Assembly (NCBI GenBank): GCA_012032575.1
Contig: JAAUSP010000287.1
Location: 1 to 9,274 of the forward strand
DNA from: Anaerolineales bacterium
Lineage (GTDB): Bacteria > Chloroflexota > Anaerolineae > 4572-78 > J111
Length of the DNA stretch: 9,274 nt
Direction: 5' to 3'
Positions within the stretch are counted from its first letter, which is position 1, and each line of letters begins with the position of its first letter. The notes under the pieces were generated by a model that was not told where the DNA came from, made no database searches, and was given only the letters and a program-made list of their open reading frames with translations. A program made the position numbers and the translations under genes. Positions 1 through 5,698 of the stretch are shown here, piece by piece.

Positions 1-216
1 AATCAACAGATCGACGGCCGGCACTTCAATCCCCAACAACATCCGGCCCGGCGTTGCCTGTGCCGCTTCATACTGCGCCCGCACATCCTCGATCGTCGGC
101 TCGGCAATGCCGAGCGCCTCGAAATACAGCGGTGTTCCGGCATAAATACGCTCCAGCCGCGCCAATTCAGCTTCCACAATCGGGCGAACAATCACCGTCG
201 TACCGACGAGGCGCAT
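1..216 (-). CDS. GNAT-like acetyltransferase, N-terminal part (runs off left edge)
   Basis: An open minus-strand frame starts at ATG 216-214 and stays open for all 72 codons to the window edge. The start is chosen because AGGGAG lies 6 bases before it. The visible protein begins MRLVGTTVIVRPIVEAE and continues with an LARLERIY helix and LYFEALGIAEPT. An N-terminal strand of this kind followed by acidic helix residues resembles the first strand and helices of GNAT acetyltransferases, which transfer acetyl from acetyl-CoA to an amine. The acetyl-CoA-binding motif (R/Q-x-x-G-x-G/A) would lie beyond the edge, so the family call is tentative and no substrate can be named. It diverges from the transketolase gene across a 280-bp gap. 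Like that gene it lies in the GATC-rich left part, so it may not share a genome with the rest of the window. Confidence 0.5.
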   Translation of the reverse strand, partial: MRLVGTTVIVRPIVEAELARLERIYAGTPLYFEALGIAEPTIEDVRAQYEAAQATPGRMLLGIEVPAVDLLI

Positions 217-496
217 GATCTACTCCCTGCTAAAATGCTCCGGTTGCTATCGTAGCATCGCGCTGTGACAGATGCGATCACAGTACCGCAGTGATCGGAT
301 TATGCAGCGAGAATGAAACAAATCCACAGCACAACAGACAAAACAGCAAGCCGGACAAATTCCGCACAATGCTTATCGTGGCGCCGACAGAAAAGCATGG
401 GCGATCCTTGCGAGGTGTCGTGTCAGTACCGACGTGCTGGTGCGAAAAGGTTTATAATCGAAGCGTCATATCGCTGATTTATCTGAGGAGAACCGC
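217..496. promoter_or_regulatory. Divergent intergenic region between the acetyltransferase and transketolase genes
   Basis: No credible gene lies in these 280 bases. A perfect TATAAT at 453-458 is the likely -10 box for the transketolase gene; no good TTGACA-like -35 box sits at the right distance upstream. GAGGAG at 485-490, six bases before the ATG, is a clear ribosome binding site. A hairpin-forming inverted repeat, CGATCAC (275-281) with GTGATCG (291-297) around a 9-base centre, sits between the two divergent genes and could be an operator. That role is inference only. Confidence 0.5.
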
Positions 497-958
497 ATGA
501 GCGAGAATACGACCGCATCAACCAATGCGGAACTGGATCGGCTCAGCGCCAATGCCATTCGCGCTCTGGCAATCGATAGCGTCCAGAAAGCCAACAGTGG
601 CCATCCCGGCCTACCACTCGGCATGGCCGACGCAGCCTACGTCCTTTGGCGCCGCTTCCTGAAGCACAACCCCCACGATCCGAACTGGCCCGATCGCGAT
701 CGCTTCGTCCTTTCCGCCGGCCATGGCTCAATGTTACTTTACGCCTTGCTCCATCTTACCGGCTATGATCTCAGCATCGACGATCTCAAGCAATTTCGGC
801 AGTGGGGCAGCAAAACACCCGGCCATCCCGAACACTTCGAAACACCCGGCGTCGAGACAACCACCGGCCCACTCGGGCAAGGCGTCGGTAATGCCGTCGG
901 CCTGGCGATCGCCGAACACCGACCGGTACGAATCGGCCATGTAGGCCGCCGAAATTAA
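497..958 (+). CDS. tkt: Transketolase, N-terminal fragment truncated at a junction
   Basis: Residues 1-140 match the N-terminal thiamine-diphosphate domain of transketolase, a cytoplasmic enzyme of the pentose phosphate and Calvin pathways that moves two-carbon units between sugar phosphates. Recognisable landmarks are [18 protein letters not shown] (GHPG at 35-38), [24 protein letters not shown] (HGS at 76-78), [15 protein letters not shown] and [12 protein letters not shown] (124-129). After AIAE (residue 140, position 916) the family expects a stretch such as xxLAAxFN, followed later by the GDG motif. Here the frame reads [13 protein letters not shown] and stops. Those 13 residues are the antisense of the permease gene to the right. 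A full-length transketolase is about 660 residues, so under a quarter is present and the fragment cannot be active. The start is supported by GAGGAG six bases upstream. Confidence 0.9.
   Translation: MSENTTASTNAELDRLSANAIRALAIDSVQKANSGHPGLPLGMADAAYVLWRRFLKHNPHDPNWPDRDRFVLSAGHGSMLLYALLHLTGYDLSIDDLKQFRQWGSKTPGHPEHFETPGVETTTGPLGQGVGNAVGLAIAEHRPVRIGHVGRRN
914..923. other. Chimeric junction between two truncated genes
   Basis: Transketolase homology (plus strand) ends at position 916 and permease homology (minus strand, residue 111) ends at about 923, so the breakpoint lies within this ten-base interval. No insertion sequence, terminal repeat or target-site duplication is visible here. A GCGATCGC octamer at 905-912 abuts the breakpoint on the left. 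The base composition changes across it: GATC occurs 13 times in 1-916 and 3 times in the following 1.4 kb. Confidence 0.8.
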
Positions 959-1255
959 CCCCAGGGCCAGAACGCCGGCCTGAAATGATTTGAGGGTGAT
1001 ACCAACGGCCACCGCCAACCCGAAGTAAATCCATAATAAAAATACGTAGAGGGGGAGGGTGCGCCCCAATTCGATATAGACCTGGGCCAGCAGCGACACC
1101 CAGCGCCGGGAGGATAAACGCATCAAGACCAAAACCAGGCCCAGGATCGAGGCTAAAATGATGGCCAGGGCGGCTACCTGATATGTTACAACCAGCCCCT
1201 CAACCAGCGTGTCCAGGTTGCGAGAAATTAAGTTCCACTGAAATTTGTATTTCAT
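917..1255 (-). CDS. Polar amino-acid ABC transporter permease (HisM/GlnP type), C-terminally truncated
   Basis: This inner-membrane permease subunit pairs with a family 3 binding protein and an ATPase to import polar amino acids. About 111 residues of a protein usually near 220 are present. It begins [10 protein letters not shown] and contains the typical N-terminal stretch [20 protein letters not shown], then [21 protein letters not shown] (the family's RGTPLLVQL-like region) and [16 protein letters not shown]. Three hydrophobic segments are visible. The conserved EAA loop would follow but is lost at the junction near 917-923; the frame stays open to 734 only by reading antisense through transketolase. 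It lies 102 bases after the binding-protein gene on the same strand, separated by a heptamer hairpin, and has no obvious Shine-Dalgarno sequence. The specific amino acid cannot be told. Confidence 0.85.
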
Positions 1256-1285
1256 CGGTGATAACGAAAATTTTTTACCAAAAAT

Positions 1286-1342
1286 GACCGGAGACCGAGG
1301 ACCGGGTATTTGTCACCCGTTCCCGGTCTTCCGTCCCCGGTC
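1286..1342. repeat. Inverted heptamer array 1 (GACCGGN units)
   Basis: The left arm is three tandem 7-mers: GACCGGA (1286-1292), GACCGAG (1293-1299) and GACCGGG (1300-1306). The right arm is CCCGGTC (1322-1328), TTCCGTC (1329-1335) and CCCGGTC (1336-1342), preceded by CCCGTT, and is complementary in orientation. RNA read on the minus strand could fold into a long GC-rich hairpin followed by ATTTTTGG, so it could act as an attenuator lowering permease expression relative to the binding protein. That role is inferred. Confidence 0.75.
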
Positions 1343-1357
1343 TATTTTCAGAGGAGA

Positions 1358-2266
1358 TTAGCGAGGTTTGCTATATTCTTCGAGTTTGGCCAGGTTTTCG
1401 CCCTGCCACTTGGTCCACAAGCCTTCCTGAAGCTTATGGGCGGCGTGGTAGCGCATCCAGTTTTCCAGCCAGGCGGCGGTTTTTTCATCGCCATGTGGCA
1501 GCATAATGGTGTTCATATCGGCAAAGAGGGCGCCGCCTTCCCAGATGTAAACCGGGGCGTCGGGGTTCTCGTCAATAAAGGGGATGGCGTTCCACAGGGC
1601 CACCAGCGAGGCCTGGGCGCGGCCGGTGGCTACTTCCAGCAGCGAGTCCTGCATGGCTTCAAAGGTGGTGTAGGTGGCATCGGGGAACCGCAGCTTGGCG
1701 CTGGCATCCTGGGCCGAGCCGGTCAGGTTGCTAAAGGTCACGCCGGCATCGTTCAGTTCGCTCAAATCGGTAAAGCTGAAATCGTTATTGACCAGCAGGA
1801 TCGAATCTTCCATAAAAAGCGGCTCGCTGATAAAGCGGACAGCCTGGGCACGTTGGGGGCGAATAGTCAAGCCGATGCCGCTCCAATCGAATTGGCCGGC
1901 CTGCAAACCGGGAATGAGTTCGGCAAAGGGCAGTTCGACCCATTCAACGGTGACGCCCAAATCGGCGGCGATGGCGTTGGTGATGTCAACGCAATAGCCC
2001 ATCGGCTCATTGGTATCGGGGTCGCGGAATTGCAGCGGCGGAAAGGTCAGGTCAACCCCGGCGCGGAGCACCCCGTTTTCGACCACCTGATCCACCAGGG
2101 CTATTGCCCCTTCCTGGCGGGCGTGAATAGCAATGGTTTTGTACTTTTCCGCCGGGTTCTCCGGCGCAGCTTTAGCCGCCGATACCTGTGACAGCCCCAC
2201 AGCCCCCAGGCCCGCCGCGGTCAAACCGGCCATTTTGAGAAAATTGCGACGATTACTCTTTTCCAT
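1358..2266 (-). CDS. Amino-acid ABC transporter substrate-binding protein, family 3, Tat-exported
   Basis: This 302-residue protein captures an amino acid outside the membrane and delivers it to the adjacent permease. The N-terminus MEKSNRRNFLKMAGLTAAGL carries a twin-arginine motif (R6, R7, then NFLK), a hydrophobic stretch and a likely cleavage near SAAKA-AP (about 30-34), so it is exported folded by Tat. The mature part shows the family 3 hallmarks: LRAGVDLTFPPLQFRD, GYCVDITNAIAADLGVTVEWV, LIPGLQAGQFDWSGIGLTI, then ERAQAVRF-like RPQRAQAVRFISEPLF. A normal length for the family suggests it is intact. The start is firm: GGAGGAG lies six bases before the ATG and a promoter and palindrome lie upstream. 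It is the first gene of its unit, followed by the truncated permease. Substrate is unknown. Confidence 0.92.
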   Translation of the reverse strand: MEKSNRRNFLKMAGLTAAGLGAVGLSQVSAAKAAPENPAEKYKTIAIHARQEGAIALVDQVVENGVLRAGVDLTFPPLQFRDPDTNEPMGYCVDITNAIAADLGVTVEWVELPFAELIPGLQAGQFDWSGIGLTIRPQRAQAVRFISEPLFMEDSILLVNNDFSFTDLSELNDAGVTFSNLTGSAQDASAKLRFPDATYTTFEAMQDSLLEVATGRAQASLVALWNAIPFIDENPDAPVYIWEGGALFADMNTIMLPHGDEKTAAWLENWMRYHAAHKLQEGLWTKWQGENLAKLEEYSKPR

Positions 2267-2314
2267 TGAAATCTCCTCCGAATATTTTTTTGATTTTAGG
2301 GAAAAACTAACCGT

Positions 2315-2342
2315 ATGATAACATACAAAGTTCGGGGGTCAA
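2315..2342 (-). promoter_or_regulatory. Promoter for the amino-acid binding protein gene
   Basis: On the minus strand, TTGACC (2342-2337) and TATCAT (2320-2315) are separated by 16 bases, matching sigma-70-type -35 and -10 boxes at 5 of 6 positions each. They lie about 50-75 bases before the ATG at 2266. The stretch between -10 and the ribosome binding site is A/T-rich. Confidence 0.65.
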
Positions 2343-2349
2343 GATAAAA

Positions 2350-2372
2350 TTGGTATCAACTCATGATACCAA
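2350..2372. promoter_or_regulatory. 23-bp palindrome upstream of the promoter, possible operator
   Basis: The arms TTGGTATCA (2350-2358) and TGATACCAA (2364-2372) are perfectly complementary around a 5-base centre, ACTCA. A third half-site, TGGTAC (2374-2379), follows and forms an overlapping smaller inverted pair with the TACCA of the right arm. The site ends 7 bases upstream of the -35 box on the minus strand. Spaced TGGT/ACCA palindromes are typical of GntR-family operators, so a regulator-binding site is a reasonable reading. It also lies directly after the cupin gene's stop, so a role as an RNA hairpin for that transcript is possible, but no T-run follows. Confidence 0.5.
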
Positions 2373-2384
2373 CTGGTACTGAAT

Positions 2385-2729
2385 CTACTCCAACTCCACG
2401 TCGGAACCAGGCAGGAAGGCCGGCCCGTTCATCACCAGATAGGTGATGTGACCGTCAAAAACATAGGGCACACTGCGCGGAACAAACACAAAGTCACCGG
2501 CAGCCACCGGGCCGGGCGGGTCATCGCCCACCTGAAACTCGCCCTCCCCCTCGATGATGTAATAAGCCCGGTCGCTGGCGTGGCAAACCATCTTCTTGTG
2601 ATGCCCCCACAGTTTGACCCAGGTTATGCTGATATCGTCGCTGTGCTGTCCCCGGTAAAAAATTTTCTTCATCACCAGGGGATAGCCTTCTTCAGTTATT
2701 TCCGGCACATCTTGCGCTTTGATAATCAT
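2385..2729 (-). CDS. Small single-domain cupin protein
   Basis: This 114-residue protein with one cupin barrel begins MIIKAQDVPEITEEGYPLVM. Cupin motif 1 is seen in WGHHKKMVCHASDRAYYIIEGEGEFQVGDD (histidines plus YYIIEGEG) and motif 2 in GPVAAGDFVFVPRSVPYVFDG (GDFVFVP then P-Y-V-F). Small cupins of this kind bind metal or small ligands and may be isomerases, dioxygenases or sensors; no reaction can be assigned. Start 2729 is preferred because the frame upstream (from a GTG at 2783) translates only the heptamer array and gives MGLSSPTPYFLLL, which is not cupin-like. No Shine-Dalgarno sequence precedes 2729, the upstream bases being the array itself. It lies 102 bases after bioY on the same strand and may be read from the bioY promoter. 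Confidence 0.8.
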   Translation of the reverse strand: MIIKAQDVPEITEEGYPLVMKKIFYRGQHSDDISITWVKLWGHHKKMVCHASDRAYYIIEGEGEFQVGDDPPGPVAAGDFVFVPRSVPYVFDGHITYLVMNGPAFLPGSDVELE

Positions 2730-2740
2730 AGCGAAGAGGG

Positions 2741-2838
2741 GAGTAAGCAGTAGGAAGTAGGGAGTAGGGGAAGAGAGACCCACTACTTCTTATTTCTTAT
2801 TTCTTACTTCTTACTCCTTACTCCCTACTCCTTACTTC
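2741..2838. repeat. Inverted heptamer array 2 (AGTAGG / TTACTCC units)
   Basis: The left arm has four 7-mers: GAGTAAG, CAGTAGG, AAGTAGG and GAGTAGG (2741-2768). The right arm has eight: CTACTTC, TTATTTC, TTATTTC, TTACTTC, TTACTCC, TTACTCC, CTACTCC and TTACTTC (2783-2838). The right-arm units are reverse complements of the left-arm consensus, so the whole can fold back. The last right-arm unit contains the bioY stop codon (2834-2832, TAA), so the array grew or inserted right up to the gene end. It fills the gap before the cupin start and removes any normal ribosome binding site there. Confidence 0.8.
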
Positions 2839-3431
2839 CTGACCAACGCCCAGCCGCCGGGAAGAGCGATGACGGCCAGAGCAATTTTGATAGCGTCGCC
2901 AATCAAAAAGGGCAGCATGCCGGCACTGATGGCCGTGCTCACGCCCAGAAGAGTGCTCAGCCAGCCGACGCCGAAGGCATAAATGACCCCGTTACCCAAA
3001 ACCAGCGCCAGGGCCGTAGTCCACCAGACCCGATCCCAGCCGCGTTCGGCCAACCAGCCGACAAGGGCCGCGGCAAAAACGAAGCCCACCAGATAACCCA
3101 CGCTCGGCCCCAGCAGCACCGGAACGCCCGGAATACTGGACGGCGACCAGGCGCTGGTTCCACCGGCAAAGACCGGCAGTCCGGCCAGGCCCTCAGCCAG
3201 GTAGGCCAGGACGGCCATCAAACCCAGGCGGCTGCCCAGCAGCATCCCCGTGAGCAGCACCATAAGCGTTTGCATGGTGATCGGCACGGGCGTGAACGGC
3301 AGGGGAATGGCAATTTGGGCCGAGACGCCCAGCAGCAGGCTAAACAGCACAATCAGGATCACATTGTGCAGGGTTCGCCGCTGCGGCAAAACAACATCAA
3401 CCAGGGTTAAGGGTACAGCTTGTGTCTGCAT
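2832..3431 (-). CDS. bioY: Biotin transporter BioY (S component of an ECF transporter)
   Basis: This integral membrane biotin-binding subunit has 199 residues, normal for BioY. Diagnostic features are LPFTPVPITMQTLMVLL (about 44-60), LGSRLGLMAVLAYLAEGLAGLPVFAGG (65-91), LLGPSVGYLVGFVFAAALVGWLAE (106-129) and a C-terminal LIGDAIKIALAV. Six hydrophobic segments can be traced. In the ECF family it works with the EcfA ATPases and EcfT; none is seen nearby, so it either uses shared energising subunits encoded elsewhere or acts alone, as reported for some solitary BioY proteins. The start at ATG 3431 has GAGG seven bases upstream. It has its own promoter and a spaced inverted repeat upstream, and the cupin gene follows. 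The stop codon lies inside heptamer array 2. Confidence 0.95.
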   Translation of the reverse strand: MQTQAVPLTLVDVVLPQRRTLHNVILIVLFSLLLGVSAQIAIPLPFTPVPITMQTLMVLLTGMLLGSRLGLMAVLAYLAEGLAGLPVFAGGTSAWSPSSIPGVPVLLGPSVGYLVGFVFAAALVGWLAERGWDRVWWTTALALVLGNGVIYAFGVGWLSTLLGVSTAISAGMLPFLIGDAIKIALAVIALPGGWALVRK

Positions 3432-3469
3432 AGGTTTACCTCATTAGATTGAATTAATTGTGGGGACGT

Positions 3470-3498
3470 ATCCTAACAAAATTGACCCGGCGTGACAA
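3470..3498 (-). promoter_or_regulatory. Promoter candidate for bioY
   Basis: On the minus strand, TTGTCA (3498-3493) and TAGGAT (3475-3470) are spaced by exactly 17 bases, 5/6 and 4/6 matches to the sigma-70 consensus. They lie 39-67 bases before the bioY ATG, leaving a short leader. Confidence 0.5.
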
Positions 3499-3514
3499 GA
3501 GCTAAACGGGTCAA
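3482..3514. promoter_or_regulatory. Spaced inverted repeat around the bioY -35 box
   Basis: TTGACCCG (3482-3489) and CGGGTCAA (3507-3514) are perfect 8-base inverted arms with a 17-base centre that contains the TTGTCA -35 box. Position and symmetry suggest an operator. BirA boxes for biotin control have a similar layout (long spacer between inverted arms, TTG at the outer end), but the arm sequence here is not the usual GTAAAC type, so the regulator is unknown. Confidence 0.45.
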
Positions 3515-3540
3515 AAGGGGAACCGAGTGGTATCAGTTTC

Positions 3541-3580
3541 GGAGATTAGAGATTCTTTTAATCTCCAATCTCCAATCTCT
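3541..3580. repeat. Inverted heptamer array 3 (GGAGATT / AATCTCC units)
   Basis: The left arm is GGAGATT and AGAGATT (3541-3554), the loop is CTTTT (3555-3559), and the right arm is AATCTCC, AATCTCC and AATCTCT (3560-3580), followed by TTTTT. On the plus strand this is a hairpin plus T-run, that is, terminator-like against the direction of the genes. On the minus strand, downstream of the dppC-like stop codon (3588), it is a hairpin without a T-run. It could limit antisense reading into the permease genes; that is inference. Confidence 0.75.
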
Positions 3581-3587
3581 TTTTTCG

Positions 3588-4511
3588 TTAAATCTGCCGC
3601 CGCAAACGCGGGTCGAGGGCATCGCGCAGACCGTCGCCTAGAAAGTTAAAGGCCATGACAATGGTAAAAATGGCCAGGCCGGGACAGGCGCTGATCCACC
3701 ACTGGTCGAAGAAGGCAATCCCATCAGACACCATGCGGCCCCATTCAGGGGTACTGGGTTCTGGCCCCAGGCCCAAAAAGCTCAGCCCCGAAAAGGAGAG
3801 CACCGCATTTCCTAAATCCAGGGTCGCCATCACCAGGCCCGGAGCCAGGCAGTTGGGCAAAATTGTCCGCCACAAGAGGCGTCCCTCTTTAACACCTATC
3901 GCCCGGCCGGCCAGGACATATTCATTCTCTTTGACCGTTAAAACCAGACCGCGCACAATGCGGGCATAATTAGGCCATAGTACGACGACAATGGCGATAA
4001 CCGCATTGCTGATGTTAGGTCCCAGGGCCGCCGCCACGGCCATAGAGAGGATGATGCCGGGGAAGGCCATAAAAATATCGGTCGTGCGCATCAACACTTC
4101 ATCCCACGCGCCGCCCCAGAAACCAGCAAAAGCCCCCACGATCGTCCCTACAATCCCGGCGGCCACGACAACAGCCAGAGCCGCCGGCAAGCTTATCCGT
4201 CCCCCATAGATAGCCCGACTGAGCACATCTCGTCCCAGTTGGTCGGTCCCAAACCAGTGGGCTGCACTGGGCGGCTGCAAACGTTCGGGGATGGCTTGTT
4301 TATAGGGATTATAGGGCGCTACCACCGGCGCGGCTATCGTAATCACAATCCAGAACAGCGCCAGCAGCAGACCCACCAGGGCCAAATGATTCCGTCGCAG
4401 AAAATAAACAGCCGCGCTCAACCGACTGCGCTGGGGCCGTCTGTTCAGTTGGGATACCTGAGCAGCGAGTGCCGGAGGATTAACCATCGAGGGTTGTGTC
4501 GTTGATTGCAC
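3588..4511 (-). CDS. Peptide/nickel-type ABC transporter permease, DppC/OppC family
   Basis: This second permease of a dipeptide/oligopeptide/nickel importer (307 residues, normal length) has a cytoplasmic N-terminal tail of about 40 residues, then LALVGLLLALFWIVITIAAPV as the first membrane helix. The family signature HWFGTDQLGRDVLSRAIYGGR (85-105) follows. The EAA loop, which contacts the ATPase, is seen at 202-220 (GRAIGVKEGRLLWRTILPN), and the C-terminal LGDGLRDALDPRLR is typical. It starts with GTG at 4511, supported by AAGGTGA upstream and by the absence of a better start. It lies 38 bases after the DppB-like gene, so the two are co-transcribed. The transported substrate is unknown; peptides are only the family default. 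Confidence 0.93.
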   Translation of the reverse strand: MQSTTQPSMVNPPALAAQVSQLNRRPQRSRLSAAVYFLRRNHLALVGLLLALFWIVITIAAPVVAPYNPYKQAIPERLQPPSAAHWFGTDQLGRDVLSRAIYGGRISLPAALAVVVAAGIVGTIVGAFAGFWGGAWDEVLMRTTDIFMAFPGIILSMAVAAALGPNISNAVIAIVVVLWPNYARIVRGLVLTVKENEYVLAGRAIGVKEGRLLWRTILPNCLAPGLVMATLDLGNAVLSFSGLSFLGLGPEPSTPEWGRMVSDGIAFFDQWWISACPGLAIFTIVMAFNFLGDGLRDALDPRLRRQI

Positions 4512-4549
4512 GTCAAAATCACCTTTTTATCAGGGGCGTTGAGTCCAAC

Positions 4550-5566
4550 TCATTGCGCTTCCCGCAAGCGGGGGTCCAAAAAGACGTAAGTTACATCAAC
4601 TACCAGATTCACACCAATAAAAACACAGGCAATTAACATGGTGACGCCCATAATTGCCGGAAAATCCAGCGAAACCGAAGCCTGGTAAGCATACTGGCCA
4701 ATACCGGGCCAGGAAAAGATCGTTTCAGTAAGAACCGTACCGGTGAGCAGGTTGCCGTAAGATAAGCCTAAAACCGTGACAGTAGGGATCAAGGCATTGG
4801 AGAGCGCATGCCGTCCCACTACCCAGCTCTCACGAAGACCTTTGGAGCGGGCGGTGCGAATATAATCCTGGCTCAACACATCCAGCATGGCCGAGCGGGT
4901 GACCCGGGTAATCAAGCCCATACTATAACTGGCCAGGACAATACTGGGCAAAATCAGATGGCTGAAAGCATTAATACACAGGTCAAAATCGCCAATCAGG
5001 AGCGCGTCTACCGTATACAGCCCGGTGACGGCTGGCGGTGCCTTGGTGCCAATGTGCAGCCGGCCAGGGCCGGGCAGCCAGTTCAACCGGGAGTAGAACA
5101 GGAATAGTCCTAACAAGGCTAACCAGAAAACCGGGGCTGAAACGCCAATCAACGACAGAACCCGGCTCATTTGGTCCAGCCAGGTATTGCGCCGCACCGC
5201 CGAAATGACCCCAAAGGGCACGCCAATCAACACAGCCAGAATGATCGAGGTGGTGGACAACTCGGCGGTGGCGGGCATATAACGCCCTAAATCCTCCAGT
5301 ACCGGCCGGTGAGTCCCAATAGAAATACCCAAATCACCCTGGAGCATATTGCCGAGATAGGTGAGGTATTGCACATAGACGGGCTGATCCAGGCCCCATT
5401 TAGCTCGGAAAGCAGCAACAATTTCAGGATCGGCTACGGCACTCTGACCCAGGGCCGCGTTGACCGGATCGGAGGGGACGGCGTGGGAGAGAATAAAGGC
5501 AACCAGGGTGATACCGATGAGTAAGGGTATCAGCAGAACTAAACGACGCAGAACAAAACGTTGCAT
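4550..5566 (-). CDS. Peptide/nickel-type ABC transporter permease, DppB/OppB family
   Basis: This first permease of the importer has 338 residues. It begins MQRFVLRRLVLLIPLLIGIT, the classic DppB-type start with an arginine pair and a long hydrophobic helix, followed by AVPSDPVNAALG and KWGLDQPVYVQYLTYL (57-71) in the periplasmic loop. The EAA loop is around 238-262 (ARSKGLRESWVVGRHALSNA), then YGNLLTGTVLTETIFSWPGIG (270-290). The C-terminus VDVTYVFLDPRLR is typical. The reading frame is intact. No Shine-Dalgarno sequence is visible before the ATG; the bases upstream belong to heptamer array 4, a parallel to the cupin gene. It follows the binding-protein gene by 132 bases, with the array between. 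Confidence 0.93.
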   Translation of the reverse strand: MQRFVLRRLVLLIPLLIGITLVAFILSHAVPSDPVNAALGQSAVADPEIVAAFRAKWGLDQPVYVQYLTYLGNMLQGDLGISIGTHRPVLEDLGRYMPATAELSTTSIILAVLIGVPFGVISAVRRNTWLDQMSRVLSLIGVSAPVFWLALLGLFLFYSRLNWLPGPGRLHIGTKAPPAVTGLYTVDALLIGDFDLCINAFSHLILPSIVLASYSMGLITRVTRSAMLDVLSQDYIRTARSKGLRESWVVGRHALSNALIPTVTVLGLSYGNLLTGTVLTETIFSWPGIGQYAYQASVSLDFPAIMGVTMLIACVFIGVNLVVDVTYVFLDPRLREAQ

Positions 5567-5573
5567 AAAAAGT

Positions 5574-5654
5574 AAACCGTGAAACGTAAAACGTAATGGC
5601 TAAAGGTGAAGAGGAATTCACCCCTGGACCATTACGTTTTACGCATTACGAATT
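5574..5654. repeat. Inverted heptamer array 4 (AAAACGT / ACGTTTT units)
   Basis: The left arm is AAACCGT, GAAACGT and AAAACGT (5574-5594) then AATGG. The right arm is CCATT then ACGTTTT, ACGCATT and ACGAATT (5634-5654). The segment AAAACGTAATGG (5588-5599) pairs perfectly with CCATTACGTTTT (5629-5640). An inner hairpin, GGTGAA (5605-5610) with TTCACC (5617-5622), lies between. Read on the minus strand it separates the binding-protein gene from the DppB-like gene and is followed by a T-rich stretch, so it may partly stop transcription and reduce permease levels. Confidence 0.7.
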
Positions 5655-5698
5655 AGCGTAGCCTGATTTTCGCCGCCGCTAAAATCTTTTCCCGAAAA

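Noticed and set aside
734..916. Extension of the permease frame to 734
   Set aside because: These codons are the antisense of the conserved transketolase sequence, so they are not part of the permease; the open frame there is accidental.
917..1000. Insertion sequence or integration site at the junction
   Set aside because: No transposase, terminal inverted repeats, tRNA gene or target duplication can be seen.
1310..2191. A 293-codon open frame on the plus strand opposite the amino-acid binding protein gene
   Set aside because: It is the antisense of a clearly conserved gene with Tat signal, promoter and ribosome binding site. Its translation is low-complexity and resembles no family.
2741..2838. 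Possible CRISPR array
   Set aside because: The units are 7 bases, contiguous, without spacers, and face each other in inverted arms. No Cas genes are seen.
3432..3450. BirA box of the usual GTAAAC type at GGTTTACC before bioY
   Set aside because: Only one half-site is visible, it overlaps the ribosome binding region, and no matching partner occurs at the expected spacing.
5509..5532. TGATACC-N10-GGTATCA inverted repeat inside the DppB-like gene
   Set aside because: It lies within conserved codons for hydrophobic residues, and GGTATC/GATACC words are common in these coding regions, so chance is likely.
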